Assembly: GCF_001428245.1 (NCBI RefSeq)
Contig: NZ_LMRV01000066.1
Span: forward strand, 1 to 64,000
Source of the DNA: Paenibacillus sp. Soil522
GTDB taxonomy: Bacteria > Bacillota > Bacilli > Paenibacillales > Paenibacillaceae
DNA: 64,000 bases
Direction: 5' to 3'
Both the position numbers and the translations under genes were made by a program. Below, piece after piece: positions 49,785 through 58,970 of the stretch (within the stretch, counting starts at the first letter, position 1; each line of letters begins with the position of its first letter). The notes beneath the pieces were generated by a model, which did no database searches, was not told the DNA's origin, and worked only from the letters and a program-made list of their open reading frames with translations.

Positions 49785-50684
49785 TTAGCTAAGTGCCCGC
49801 TCAATGACGGCCATTCGAATCGGAACCCCGTTTTCCATTTGCGGAAAAATGCGTGATTGCGGATGCTCAACCAGCTCATCGTCAATTTCTACGTTACGGT
49901 TGATTGGTGCAGGGTGCATGATAATCGCATGATTTGCGAGCTTGCTTGCTCGTTCCACCGTTAATCCGTAGTGCTCGCGGTAGCTCTCAGCGGAGCTCAG
50001 CATGCCGCTCTCATGACGCTCGAGCTGTACGCGCAGCATCATAACAACATCTGACTTTAAAGCTTCATCTATAGTTACATAAGATACATCCAGCTCCGAT
50101 GCCTGCATGTTCGGCGGCGAACAGAATTTCACGTTGACACCGAATTTTTGCAGCGCCCACAGGTTCGATCTCGCAACGCGGCTGTGCAGCACATCCCCGA
50201 CAACCGAGACAGTCAAACCTTTGAGTTGTCCAAAATGCTTGCGCATCGTATACATATCGAGAAGCGCTTGAGTTGGGTGCTCATTGTTGCCGTCTCCGGC
50301 GTTAACTAGCGGCACCTTGATTTTCGTTGCCAGCTCGGCAAGAACGCCGATCGGCTTCAGACGAATGATCCCAACGTCGATTCCCATCGATTCGAGTGTA
50401 CGAACCGTATCGTAAATCGATTCGCCCTTCTGTACGCTAGATACTGCGGCCGAGAAGTTTAACACCTCTGTTCCCAGCCGTTTCTCTGCCACCTCGAAGG
50501 AAAAGCGCGTTCTCGTGCTATTTTCGAAAAACATATTGGCTGCAAATTTGCCTTGCATCGCTGTATGAACCTTGGTTGAATGATTTTCCCAATAAGCAGC
50601 GCGGTCGAGAATCGATTCGATCTCTTCTTTGCTTAGTTCTTTTAATCCGAGCAAACTCCGTTGTTTCAGCTTTGTCATCGTCAT
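49785..50684 (-). CDS. pyrB: Aspartate carbamoyltransferase
   Basis: The catalytic subunit, 299 aa, condensing carbamoyl phosphate and aspartate. The carbamoyl-phosphate loop FFENSTRTRFSFEVAEKRLG is intact, as is the second-domain LKGLTVSVVGDVLHSRVARS and the HPAPINRNVEID loop that binds aspartate. No regulatory subunit (PyrI) is present, as usual in Firmicutes. The ATG overlaps the pyrR stop codon by 4 bp. Confidence 0.96.
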   Translation of the reverse strand: MTMTKLKQRSLLGLKELSKEEIESILDRAAYWENHSTKVHTAMQGKFAANMFFENSTRTRFSFEVAEKRLGTEVLNFSAAVSSVQKGESIYDTVRTLESMGIDVGIIRLKPIGVLAELATKIKVPLVNAGDGNNEHPTQALLDMYTMRKHFGQLKGLTVSVVGDVLHSRVARSNLWALQKFGVNVKFCSPPNMQASELDVSYVTIDEALKSDVVMMLRVQLERHESGMLSSAESYREHYGLTVERASKLANHAIIMHPAPINRNVEIDDELVEHPQSRIFPQMENGVPIRMAVIERALS

Positions 50685-51256
50685 CCAGCCTGCCCCCTCT
50701 GGTTAATAATTGTAACTTGATCGATTTGGTCGATTTCGGTAAGAGCCACTTCAATTTGCTCCTGCTTCGAGGTTGGCACATTCTTGCCGACAAAATCAGG
50801 TCGGATAGGCAGTTCACGATGTCCTCTGTCTACAAGCACCGCGAGCTGTATGCTTTGAGGCCGCCCGCAATCCATGAGCGCATCCATAGCCGCTCGAATA
50901 GTGCGTCCCGTATACAGCACATCATCGAACAAAATAACCCGTTTGTCCTCCACCGTGAAGGGTACGCCGTCCGTGTCGCCAATTGCGGCTGCTACCTCCA
51001 TGTCCGATGAGATGCCGGCCTTGCGGTCATCGCGGTAGGGTGTGATGTCAAGCTCGCTTACGACTATTGGCTTGCCTTCAATTTCCCCGATGCGTTCCGC
51101 TATCCGGCGGGCTAAGTATATGCCCCGCGTCCGAATGCCGACGATCACGCAATTATCAATGCCCTTGTTCTTCTCCACGATTTCGTGAGCAATTCGCGTT
51201 AATGCCCGGCGAATCGCCGTTTCATCCATGATGACCAAATGCTCTTCTTCCGTCAT
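50681..51256 (-). CDS. pyrR: PyrR attenuation protein / uracil phosphoribosyltransferase
   Basis: A 191-aa bifunctional protein. With UMP bound it grips the leader RNA and promotes termination; it also has weak uracil phosphoribosyltransferase activity. The PRPP-binding site VILFDDVLYTGRTIRAAMDAL and the basic surface (GYRDDR-type ITPYRDDRKAG) are present. First gene of the operon, preceded by AAGGAGTG and the PyrR-binding leader at 51301-51471. It is about ten residues longer than the Bacillus subtilis protein. Confidence 0.96.
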   Translation of the reverse strand: MTEEEHLVIMDETAIRRALTRIAHEIVEKNKGIDNCVIVGIRTRGIYLARRIAERIGEIEGKPIVVSELDITPYRDDRKAGISSDMEVAAAIGDTDGVPFTVEDKRVILFDDVLYTGRTIRAAMDALMDCGRPQSIQLAVLVDRGHRELPIRPDFVGKNVPTSKQEQIEVALTEIDQIDQVTIINQRGQAG

Positions 51257-51300
51257 TTCCGCTCACTCCTTCCATAATCGTCCAAATACCAAGTTGCGAC

Positions 51301-51333
51301 AAAAAAAGCTCCTTGCATAAATCGCAAGGAGCT
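51301..51333 (-). terminator. Attenuator terminator of the pyr leader
   Basis: AGCTCCTTGCGAT pairs with ATGCAAGGAGCT (minus strand), then seven T. It lies about 45 bases before the pyrR start and is the attenuator hairpin under PyrR control. Its ribosome-site-like GGAG arms are sequestered in the stem. Confidence 0.9.
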
Positions 51334-51372
51334 TGTGAAAAGTCATGAAGAGATAGGGTACATGCCATCGCG

Positions 51373-51400
51373 GCTTTCGTCACAGAAAGCCGCGCATTTG
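51373..51400 (-). promoter_or_regulatory. Extra hairpin in the pyr leader
   Basis: CGCGGCTTTC pairs with GAAAGCCGCG around a six-base loop, between the PyrR loop and the terminator. It could be part of the antiterminator or a spacer; no T run follows. Confidence 0.6.
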
Positions 51401-51442
51401 GATGTCCTATTCTTCTCTTCTATTGACCTGTATTTCACGCTA

Positions 51443-51471
51443 CCTTGCCAGCCTCTCGGGACTGAGTTAAA
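51443..51471 (-). promoter_or_regulatory. PyrR-binding RNA loop
   Basis: On the minus strand the leader reads TTTAACTCAGTCCCGAGAGG followed by CTGGCAAGG, the conserved PyrR-binding anti-antiterminator. When PyrR-UMP binds, the downstream terminator forms and the operon is shut off. Confidence 0.93.
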
Positions 51472-51493
51472 GGTACTGCTGTATATCATAGGA

Positions 51494-51522
51494 ATTATCC
51501 CACGTTCGACAAAAGATGTCAA
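51494..51522 (-). promoter_or_regulatory. pyr operon promoter
   Basis: On the minus strand TTGACA (51517-51522), 17 bp, GATAAT (51494-51499): a near-consensus SigA promoter, giving a leader of about 230 nt before pyrR. Confidence 0.9.
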
Positions 51523-51595
51523 GTAAAAACGAATTTTTCCGCTTGTACGTAGTGTGGGCCAATTCCGATTAGCTATACAAGGATAGCGATGGTTA

Positions 51596-52831
51596 CTACA
51601 GGCTAAGCTTACGGATTCTTTCTACTGCTTTTTCTGTATTTTCGCGGCTGCCGAATGCTGTCAGGCGGAAATAGCCTTGACCGCTTTGACCGAAGCCAAC
51701 GCCTGGTGTACCCACGATGTTCGCTTCCGTAAGAAGCTTATCAAAGAAGGACCAGGAATCCATGCCATTCGGTGTTTTCAGCCAAATATAAGGAGCGTTA
51801 ACGCCGCCGAATACTTCTAGACCAATGGATGCAAGACCATCACGGATAATTGCAGCATTCGTCATATAATAATCAACCAAAGATTTGATTTGTTCTTTGC
51901 CTTCTGCCGAGTAAATAGCAGCTGCGCCGCGCTGTGTTACGTATGATACGCCATTAAATTTCGTCGTGTGGCGGCGATTCCACAAATCGTTGATCAACAC
52001 TTCGTTACCGGAAGCATCCAAACCTTTCAGCTCGCGCGGTACGACCGTGTAAGCACAGCGCACGCCCGTGAAGCCAGCCGTTTTGGAAAAGCTGCGGAAT
52101 TCGATCGCTACTTCGCGCGCGCCTTCGATTTCGTAAATGCTGTGCGGAACATCCTCTTCCTGAATGAAAGCTTCGTATGCTGAATCGTACAGGATGATGC
52201 AGTTATTTGCTTTCGCATAGTCAACCCATACTTTAAGCTCTTCCTTCGTCAGCGTCATGCCTGTCGGGTTGTTCGGGTAGCACAAGTAAATGATATCGAC
52301 TTTGCGGTCCGGCAGGCTTGGCTTGAAGTTGTTTTCAGCTGTGCACTCCAAATAGGCAATACTTTCATAACGCTTCGTTTCTTGGTTGTATTTGCCTGAG
52401 CGTCCAGCCATGACGTTCGTGTCCACGTATACCGGATATACAGGATCCTGAACGGCAACAATGCTGTTCTCGCTGAAAATCTCTTGAATGTTGCCGACAT
52501 CGCATTTCGAGCCATCGCTTACGAACACTTCGTTAGAAGCGATATCGATACCGCGGGCTTTATAGTCATTTTCAATAATCGCGTTAATAAGGAAATCGTA
52601 TCCTTGCTCTGGACCGTAACCGCGGAATGAACCTGGAGCCGCAAGCTCGTCTACAGCGCTGTGCATAGCTTTTAGAACCGCATCAGGCAAGCCGCGAGTA
52701 ACGTCGCCGATACCTAAGCTGATGATTTCGGCGTTAGGATTTTCTTGGATAAATTTCGTACGGCGTTTTGCAATTTCAGAAAACAAGTAGCTGCCTTGCA
52801 GCTCCAAATAATTTTGATTAATGGATGTCAT
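51596..52831 (-). CDS. dapL: LL-diaminopimelate aminotransferase
   Basis: A PLP aminotransferase of 411 aa that converts tetrahydrodipicolinate directly to LL-diaminopimelate, for lysine and peptidoglycan. Family features are the N-terminus NYLELQGSYLFSEIAKRR, EIISLGIGDVTRGLP, SDGSKCDVGNIQEIF, and the cofactor lysine in SFSKTAGFTGVRCAYTV. DapL replaces the DapD-N-E steps in some lineages; other lysine genes are not in this window. The start has AGGTG nine bases upstream. It stands alone, upstream of the pyr promoter region. Confidence 0.94.
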   Translation of the reverse strand: MTSINQNYLELQGSYLFSEIAKRRTKFIQENPNAEIISLGIGDVTRGLPDAVLKAMHSAVDELAAPGSFRGYGPEQGYDFLINAIIENDYKARGIDIASNEVFVSDGSKCDVGNIQEIFSENSIVAVQDPVYPVYVDTNVMAGRSGKYNQETKRYESIAYLECTAENNFKPSLPDRKVDIIYLCYPNNPTGMTLTKEELKVWVDYAKANNCIILYDSAYEAFIQEEDVPHSIYEIEGAREVAIEFRSFSKTAGFTGVRCAYTVVPRELKGLDASGNEVLINDLWNRRHTTKFNGVSYVTQRGAAAIYSAEGKEQIKSLVDYYMTNAAIIRDGLASIGLEVFGGVNAPYIWLKTPNGMDSWSFFDKLLTEANIVGTPGVGFGQSGQGYFRLTAFGSRENTEKAVERIRKLSL

Positions 52832-52952
52832 TTAGTTTTCACCTATCCTTATTTTATCATTTGATTCCGTTGTTACTGTTTAGAATAACTCACTTCTCAG
52901 CTCGAAATAATGAATAATGTGGTCAAAAGTTTGCACTTTTGCACGTTACGCA

Positions 52953-53891
52953 TTACCTTGACCGCAAGCTGCTCAATACATATTCAAAATCGGCCGGCAA
53001 TGGCATTTCGAACTCAAGCCGCTCACCGCTGCGCGGATGCGTAAAGCCGAGCAGCGCCGCATGCAGGGCTTGTCCCTTTAATGCAACCGTCTTATTGCGG
53101 CCGTAGACCGGATCACCGGCAAGCGGATGTCCGATATATTTCATATGCACGCGGATTTGATGGGTTCGTCCTGTTTCGAGCTGAAGCTCGACGACGGTAT
53201 AGTCCCCCAAACGCTCCAGCACATGAAAATGGGTTACCGCATGTCTGCTGTTGCGATCTGTCACTGCAAACAGCTTCCGATCGTTCAAATCACGACCGAT
53301 CGGCGCATCAATAGTCCCTTGTTCATGCGGCAAATTGCCATGCACAAGCGCGATATATTTACGAGTTACCGTGTGCTCCTTCAGCTGCTCTGCAAGTGAA
53401 ATGTGAGCAAGGTCATTTTTGGCCGCCATCAGCAGCCCTGTCGTATCTTTATCGATACGGTGGACAATGCCCGGACGAATCAAGCCGTTTATGCCGGACA
53501 AATCCTTACAGTGATACATAAGCGCATTAACAAGCGTGCCGGACGAATGTCCGGGTGCTGGATGAACGACCATGCCGCGCTTTTTGTTGATGACAATCAG
53601 ATCCTTATCCTCATATATAACCTCTAGAGGGATATTCTCAGGTACGATTGCGGCTTCCTCCGGCTCAGGAATTTGAAGTACGACGCGGTTGCCCTCTAAT
53701 ACCTTCACGTTTGCTTTTGCAATCTTTCCATCTACCTGAACGGCACCGGCTTTAATCCATTCCTGTACTTGCGTTCTCGATACGGCCGGATCATCTAGGC
53801 TGTCTGTTACAAACTTATCTACCCGCTCACCGGATTGCTCCGCTTCAGCGATCCATTCCAACGGCTCTTCATTATATAGGCTGCTGCTCAT
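52953..53891 (-). CDS. RluA/RluD-family pseudouridine synthase
   Basis: A 312-aa RNA pseudouridine synthase of the YlyB/RluD type. An S4 RNA-binding domain (about residues 8-70; VDKFVTDSLDDPAVSRTQVQ) precedes the catalytic domain, with the Asp motif PGIVHRIDKDTTGLLMAAKN and GRTHQIRVHMKYIGHPLAGD. Usual targets are 23S rRNA uridines. ATG 53891 is preferred; it overlaps the end of lspA by 20 bp, and the pair lspA-ylyB is conserved in Firmicutes. The frame upstream to 53918 lies inside lspA. Confidence 0.93.
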   Translation of the reverse strand: MSSSLYNEEPLEWIAEAEQSGERVDKFVTDSLDDPAVSRTQVQEWIKAGAVQVDGKIAKANVKVLEGNRVVLQIPEPEEAAIVPENIPLEVIYEDKDLIVINKKRGMVVHPAPGHSSGTLVNALMYHCKDLSGINGLIRPGIVHRIDKDTTGLLMAAKNDLAHISLAEQLKEHTVTRKYIALVHGNLPHEQGTIDAPIGRDLNDRKLFAVTDRNSRHAVTHFHVLERLGDYTVVELQLETGRTHQIRVHMKYIGHPLAGDPVYGRNKTVALKGQALHAALLGFTHPRSGERLEFEMPLPADFEYVLSSLRSR

Positions 53892-54393
53892 GATTGTTAT
53901 TATCCTTGTCCTCTCCATTTTGCAAATGTTTCTTGTCGTCCTTAGCAGACAACAGGGTGTCGATTAAAATTAATGCTACGCCGCAGACGATAGCCGAATC
54001 CGCCACGTTAAAAATCGGAAACTCATAGCTGCCGAAATTGAATTGCAGGAAGTCAACAACCTCGCCGTACCGTGCGCGGTCCAGAAAGTTCCCAATCGCT
54101 CCTCCAAGCACAAGTCCGAGCCCGATAAGCAGCCACGCCTTGGCAGATTTACGCACCGCCTGTATGTACCAAATAATGCCCGTTACAATGACGATCGTAA
54201 TGATGATGAAAAACAGCCGTTGCTCCTGCAGGATGCCGAAAGCGGCACCACGATTCCGATGCGAGGTAATGAGAAAAAAATTACCGATTACGCTAATTTG
54301 ATCCCCGATGTTTAATTTTGTTTCAATCATTTTCTTTGTTACAAAATCAAGGATAAACACGAATAGGGCTACCCAGTAATAATAAAAACGCAT
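53872..54393 (-). CDS. lspA: Lipoprotein signal peptidase (signal peptidase II)
   Basis: Cleaves lipidated prolipoproteins before the modified Cys; 173 aa with four helices. The catalytic aspartates lie in GNFLDRARYGEVVDFLQF and FPIFNVADSAIVCG. The C-terminus is longer than usual by about 20 polar residues (HLQNGEDKDNNNHEQQPI). An extended -10 box (TGCTACAAT, minus strand, 54497-54505) lies about 105 bases upstream. It matures the three lipoproteins encoded in this window, among others. Confidence 0.94.
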   Translation of the reverse strand: MRFYYYWVALFVFILDFVTKKMIETKLNIGDQISVIGNFFLITSHRNRGAAFGILQEQRLFFIIITIVIVTGIIWYIQAVRKSAKAWLLIGLGLVLGGAIGNFLDRARYGEVVDFLQFNFGSYEFPIFNVADSAIVCGVALILIDTLLSAKDDKKHLQNGEDKDNNNHEQQPI

Positions 54394-54627
54394 CTAAAAT
54401 CACTCCTATTTTTTTGTGAAGCAATGTTTCCATTCAAAAACGCTCTAACGCCGGCAAAGGTACCCAACCGCTTAAGCCCTTTTTAAATTCCAATCAATTG
54501 TAGCATACCGAGCTAAACGAGAGCCAGTATCTGACACTTGTTCTTCCATTGAAGACCATACTTAAAATCCGTCTTTCGGCAAAAGCTAATACAGTAATTA
54601 TGTTCCCTGCTAAGGAGGGTGCTCAAA

Positions 54628-55365
54628 ATGACAAGCCCAACAAACGCTCAATTAAAGCTGCTGCAAGGCAGATTATTAGATGAGCAGCGCGAGATCGAAC
54701 ACCGGCTCGCAGAAAATGATCATTACGGCCTTTCACATTCCCTTCGCGATGATACCGGCGAGCTATCGACAATCGACAACCATCCGGGCGACACCGCAAG
54801 TGAGCTTTATGAACGTGAAAAGGATGTAGCCCTGCTTGAGCAGGAGGATCTGCATTTAAACCGCATCGATGCGGCGCTGGATGCGATGGCCAAAGGTACG
54901 TACGGCATATGTGTGATGTGCAACGAACCGATACCTTTTGAGCGGCTGGATGCCGTTCCGGATACGCTTCATTGCATCGAACATGCGCCAAGGAAGGAAT
55001 TGTCACACCGCAGACCTGTTGAAGAATTAGTGCTCGCTCCTCCGTTTGGCCGTACAAGCATGGACGAACATGACTCCTCAAACGGCTTTGACGGCGAAGA
55101 TGCATGGCAAATTGTCGAGTCATGGGGCAATGCGGATTCTCCTGCGTTTTCGGAAAACCGTGATGTCACCGATTATGAACAAGTCGGTATCGATGCTTAT
55201 GAGAACGACGGCTTCGTGGAGCCACTTGAGAGCTTTCTTGCAACTGACATTACCGGCCGACATGTCTCCGTCGTCCGCAACCGTGAGTACAGGCATTACA
55301 TGCAAACCGGTGAAGGAGATCATAGCCTTGAAAGCGATGAGCCGGATGAAAATGAATATGGATAA
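54628..55365 (+). CDS. yteA: DksA/TraR-type zinc-finger protein (YteA-like)
   Basis: A 245-aa cytoplasmic protein. A coiled-coil N-terminal region (LKLLQGRLLDEQREIEHRLA) with the conserved ELSTIDNHPGDTASELYERE is followed at about residues 95-120 by a zinc-finger block GICVMCNEPIPFERL...HCIEHA. Three Cys and a His take the usual C4 positions. An acidic C-terminal tail of about 110 residues follows. Members of the YteA branch are sporulation-linked, with unknown function; DksA relatives bind RNA polymerase. ATG 54628 has AGGAGG nine bases upstream. It is convergent with the DUF5665 gene, with no spacer. Confidence 0.85.
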   Translation: MTSPTNAQLKLLQGRLLDEQREIEHRLAENDHYGLSHSLRDDTGELSTIDNHPGDTASELYEREKDVALLEQEDLHLNRIDAALDAMAKGTYGICVMCNEPIPFERLDAVPDTLHCIEHAPRKELSHRRPVEELVLAPPFGRTSMDEHDSSNGFDGEDAWQIVESWGNADSPAFSENRDVTDYEQVGIDAYENDGFVEPLESFLATDITGRHVSVVRNREYRHYMQTGEGDHSLESDEPDENEYG

Positions 55366-55704
55366 TCAATACGTTTTTCCTTCGAGCTGTATTTGTACAA
55401 TTCGAACGATGTCCGCGATATAGTCGCCGATAATCGGCAGGTTCAAGGCGCCTAATATTCGCAGCACATAAAGAATGGTGGCAGCAAAAAAAGTGAAGCC
55501 GATCGCGATTCCGACACCTCTCGCCGTACCGGCAAGCAGGTTTTTCCAAATCAGCGTTCTTGGTCGGTTCAGCAGATCCACATAGTCTGCCATCTGCGAG
55601 CGCTCCATATCGGCGGCAATCCCCTGAAGGCGCTTATCAAGCATGCTTAACGAAGTTTGTAGCTCGCTCAAATTTTTCGGCTGTTCCGGGTTATTTGTTT
55701 TCAT
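55366..55704 (-). CDS. DUF5665 membrane protein
   Basis: A 112-aa protein starting MKTNNPEQPKNLSELQTSLS; ATG 55704 has GGGG eight bases upstream. A polar, helical N-terminal half (RLQGIAADMERSQMADYVDL) is followed by LNRPRTLIWKNLLAGTARGV and one hydrophobic helix (GIAIGFTFFAATILYVLRIL). This matches my memory of DUF5665, a Firmicute family of unknown function. It lies downstream of ileS on the same strand, about 140 bases before... no shared transcription is certain. Its stop is adjacent to the convergent yteA stop. Confidence 0.8.
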   Translation of the reverse strand: MKTNNPEQPKNLSELQTSLSMLDKRLQGIAADMERSQMADYVDLLNRPRTLIWKNLLAGTARGVGIAIGFTFFAATILYVLRILGALNLPIIGDYIADIVRIVQIQLEGKTY

Positions 55705-55846
55705 ACGAGTATCCCCTTTGTCAAACAATAAAACGAGGCCTTACCTCCCAGCTCATACAGGTATGCGACTATTTTCGTCGCTTACTGCAGCAGCCGGTAG
55801 GCGACGGCCTCGTTTTTCGCTTGTTATTTTCCTTTATACTATATCC

Positions 55847-58800
55847 TTATCCGCGGATGAAAATCCCTATTACCTTTTCACCGAGCGTAACTCTTTCCAT
55901 CTCAGGTGTTTCATCATAGGAAACGGTCTGTACAAGCACATTTTCGTAAAGCACTTCTTCGAACGCTTCAAGCGCCGCTTTAAGCTCGCTGTCAACATCC
56001 AGCACGAGATCAATCCGTTTCTCGATCGGAAGATCCAGCTTTTTACGCGTATCCTGAACGGCACGAATAACTTCGCGCACCCAGCCCTCTTGCTCCAGCT
56101 CAGGCGTAATATCCGTATTTAGCGCAACGGTAACGCCATTACCTGATGCAGATGCGAAGCCTGACTTTGCCTGCTTCTCAACCAATAGCTCATCGATTGC
56201 GATCGTTAGCTGCTCGCCCTCAGCGCTTGTGAATCTGAAGCTTCCGCCGTTTACGACGCTGCGGGTTTGATCGGCATTCAAGCCTTTCAGCTGCGCTTGG
56301 ATCGGTCCAACGTTTATACCATATTTTTTGCCGGCAACCTTAAGATTCAGCTTCAGTGTAAAATCAACAAAGCCGCTGTCGGAGTTTTGTACCGTGATCG
56401 CTTTAACGTTAATTTCATCCTTCACGATTTCCTCGTAGTCTGCAACGTTAAAATCACGGTCCAGCGATACGATCAGCTCCGATAAAGGCTGACGCGTCTT
56501 AATGCCCGTCTCGTTCCGAACGTTGCGCGCAAGCTCAACGATCTGCTTCGCGCTTTCCATATCGCGCTCAAGTGTTTCATCGATTGCTGCTTCGTCCGCT
56601 TTCGGATAGTCAGCCAAATGCACGCTGCCCGCTCCGCCCAGGTTTCCGTACACATCCTCAGCAAGCAACGGCGCATAAGGCGCAATCAAACGAGAGAGTG
56701 TCAGCAATACGCTGCGCAGCGTTTGGTATGCGGCTATTTTATCGTCCGTTAGCCCGCTTCCCCAGAAGCGGTCGCGTGAACGGCGGATATACCAGTTGCT
56801 TAGCTCGTCAACGAATGTCTCGATCGATTTGGCAGGATTAAGGAAGTCATTAACCTCAAGCCCTTTGTTCACCGCATTGATCAAGCTGTTCAAGCGGGAA
56901 ATGATCCAGCGATCCAGCTTATTGTCCGACTTGATCTCCGCATGGGCAGAATAATCAAAGCCGTCAATCGAAGCATACAATGCGAAAAACGCGTGAGTAT
57001 TTACAATCGTATCGATTACCTTCGATTTCGCCTCGCCTACGATGCCGCGCGAAAATCTCTTACTGTTCCACGGCGCGCTATCTGCCAGCAATGCCCAGCG
57101 GAACGCATCCGTTCCATATTCATTGATGATTTCCCAGGGATCAATAACATTCCCCTTCGACTTGGACATCTTCTGGCCGTTCTCATCCAAAATATGTCCG
57201 GTCGAGATAACCGCTTTGTAAGGTGCTTTACCGTTGTAAAGCGTTGATACCGCCAGCAAGCTGTAGAACCAGCCGCGGGTTTGGTCAATGCCCTCGCAGA
57301 TGATGTCTGCAGGATATTGCTCAGCGAATTGCTGCTCATTCTCAAACGGGTGATGCTGCTGTGCGAACGGCATCGAGCCGCTGTCGAACCAGACATCGAT
57401 AACCTCGGACGTACGCGTCATTTCGGCGCCTTCGGCAAATGGCGATTTAAGCTTGATTTCATCTACATACGGCTTGTGAAGCTCGATATCCTCCGGCACA
57501 TCGCCGATTGCCATTGCTCGCAAGTCAGCAATGCTGCTTGGCGAATATTCCTTGCCCGTCACTTCGCAAACCCAGACGTTTAGCGGAGTACCCCAGTAGC
57601 GGTTACGGCTGATGTTCCAGTCCACCAAATCTTCCAAAAACTTGCCGAAGCGGCCTTCGCGGATATGACCAGGGTACCAGTCTACGCTGTTGTTATTTGC
57701 GATCAGCTGATCCTTCACTGCCGTTGTCTTGATAAACCAGCTTTCCATTGCATAATAGATCAAAGGCGTTTTGCAGCGCCAGCAGAATGGATAGCTATGC
57801 TCATAGCGTTCCTTCGTGTAAAGCAGGCCGCGTTCGCTTAAGTTTTTGACGATATCAATATCAAGCTCGCTGTCTTTCACGAACCGGCCCGCAAAGTCTG
57901 TCACCTCTGCAACGTAGCGACCCGCCAAATCAACGACGCTCAGCATGCTGATTCCATTCTCGCGCGATACTCTGTAGTCGTCCTCGCCATGTGCCGGCGC
58001 GATGTGTACGATACCTGTACCGCTTGTGTCGCTGACGAAATCGCCTGCTATGACGATATGACCTTTCTCAAGAGCAACGTATTTGAATGGCGGCTCATAG
58101 CTAAGACCAACCAGCTCGGCCCCCTTCAATACAGATAAAACCTCATATCCGTCCTTCAGGACACTCTCCGCCAAATTTTGGGCAACGATGTATACTTCGC
58201 CATTCTTAGAGGCGCGAATATAATCAAGCTCAGGGTTTACGGCTAGTGCCACGTTTGCTGGCAAGGTCCATGGCGTTGTCGTCCAAGCCAGAATGAATTC
58301 TCCTGTTTTTGCAAGCTTAAACTTCGCCGTCGCGCTAAGATCCTTCACATCCTCATAGCCCTGTGCGACTTCATGCGAGCTGAGCGTCGTTTGGCAATCC
58401 GGGCAATAAGGGCTTACACGATGTCCGCGGTACAGCAGACCTTTACCGTGAATCGTCGATAAAATATGCCATACGCTCTCAATGTATTCATTTTTCAGCG
58501 TGATGTACGGATTGTCTAGATCAGTCCAATAAGCGATCGCTTCTGTAAGCTCGCGCCATTGCTTCTCGTACTCAAATACGCTGTCCTTGCATTTTTTCAC
58601 GAATTTCTCAACGCCGTAATCCTCGATCTCCTGCTTGCCGGAAATCCCAAGCTGCTTCTCCACCCCAAGCTCAACCGGAAGTCCGTGTGTATCCCAGCCC
58701 GCTTTTCGGATTACGCGGTAGCCCGCCATCGTTTTGTAACGGCAAATAAAGTCTTTGATTACACGGCCAAGAACATGGCCGATATGCGGCGCTCCATTAG

Positions 58801-58945
58801 CAGTCGGGGGCCCTTCATAAAATACAAAATTAGGCTTGCCTTCCCGGTTAGTAATCGATTTTTTAAAGGTCTCATCTGTCTTCCATTGCTCCAGCACACG
58901 CAGCTCGCGGCTGCGGGCACGTTCCTTAACATCTACGCGTTGCAT
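55847..58945 (-). CDS. ileS: Isoleucyl-tRNA synthetase, long (IleS2-like) form
   Basis: Charges tRNA-Ile; 1032 aa. The HIGH motif is GAPHIGHVLGR, KMSKS is intact (GQKMSKSKGNVIDPWEI), and the CP1 editing domain is present (LAWTTTPWTLPANVALAVNP; GTGIVHIAPAHGEDDY). Length and sequence around GWDTHGLPVELGVEKQLG point to the eukaryote-like IleS2 clade, not the 920-aa IleS1 type found in Bacillus subtilis. IleS2 enzymes are typically less sensitive to mupirocin. AGGAGG lies upstream of the start, and an isoleucine T-box controls the gene. Confidence 0.94.
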   Translation of the reverse strand: MQRVDVKERARSRELRVLEQWKTDETFKKSITNREGKPNFVFYEGPPTANGAPHIGHVLGRVIKDFICRYKTMAGYRVIRKAGWDTHGLPVELGVEKQLGISGKQEIEDYGVEKFVKKCKDSVFEYEKQWRELTEAIAYWTDLDNPYITLKNEYIESVWHILSTIHGKGLLYRGHRVSPYCPDCQTTLSSHEVAQGYEDVKDLSATAKFKLAKTGEFILAWTTTPWTLPANVALAVNPELDYIRASKNGEVYIVAQNLAESVLKDGYEVLSVLKGAELVGLSYEPPFKYVALEKGHIVIAGDFVSDTSGTGIVHIAPAHGEDDYRVSRENGISMLSVVDLAGRYVAEVTDFAGRFVKDSELDIDIVKNLSERGLLYTKERYEHSYPFCWRCKTPLIYYAMESWFIKTTAVKDQLIANNNSVDWYPGHIREGRFGKFLEDLVDWNISRNRYWGTPLNVWVCEVTGKEYSPSSIADLRAMAIGDVPEDIELHKPYVDEIKLKSPFAEGAEMTRTSEVIDVWFDSGSMPFAQQHHPFENEQQFAEQYPADIICEGIDQTRGWFYSLLAVSTLYNGKAPYKAVISTGHILDENGQKMSKSKGNVIDPWEIINEYGTDAFRWALLADSAPWNSKRFSRGIVGEAKSKVIDTIVNTHAFFALYASIDGFDYSAHAEIKSDNKLDRWIISRLNSLINAVNKGLEVNDFLNPAKSIETFVDELSNWYIRRSRDRFWGSGLTDDKIAAYQTLRSVLLTLSRLIAPYAPLLAEDVYGNLGGAGSVHLADYPKADEAAIDETLERDMESAKQIVELARNVRNETGIKTRQPLSELIVSLDRDFNVADYEEIVKDEINVKAITVQNSDSGFVDFTLKLNLKVAGKKYGINVGPIQAQLKGLNADQTRSVVNGGSFRFTSAEGEQLTIAIDELLVEKQAKSGFASASGNGVTVALNTDITPELEQEGWVREVIRAVQDTRKKLDLPIEKRIDLVLDVDSELKAALEAFEEVLYENVLVQTVSYDETPEMERVTLGEKVIGIFIRG

Positions 58946-58970
58946 CGTTCCTGCCTCCTATTATTGAACA

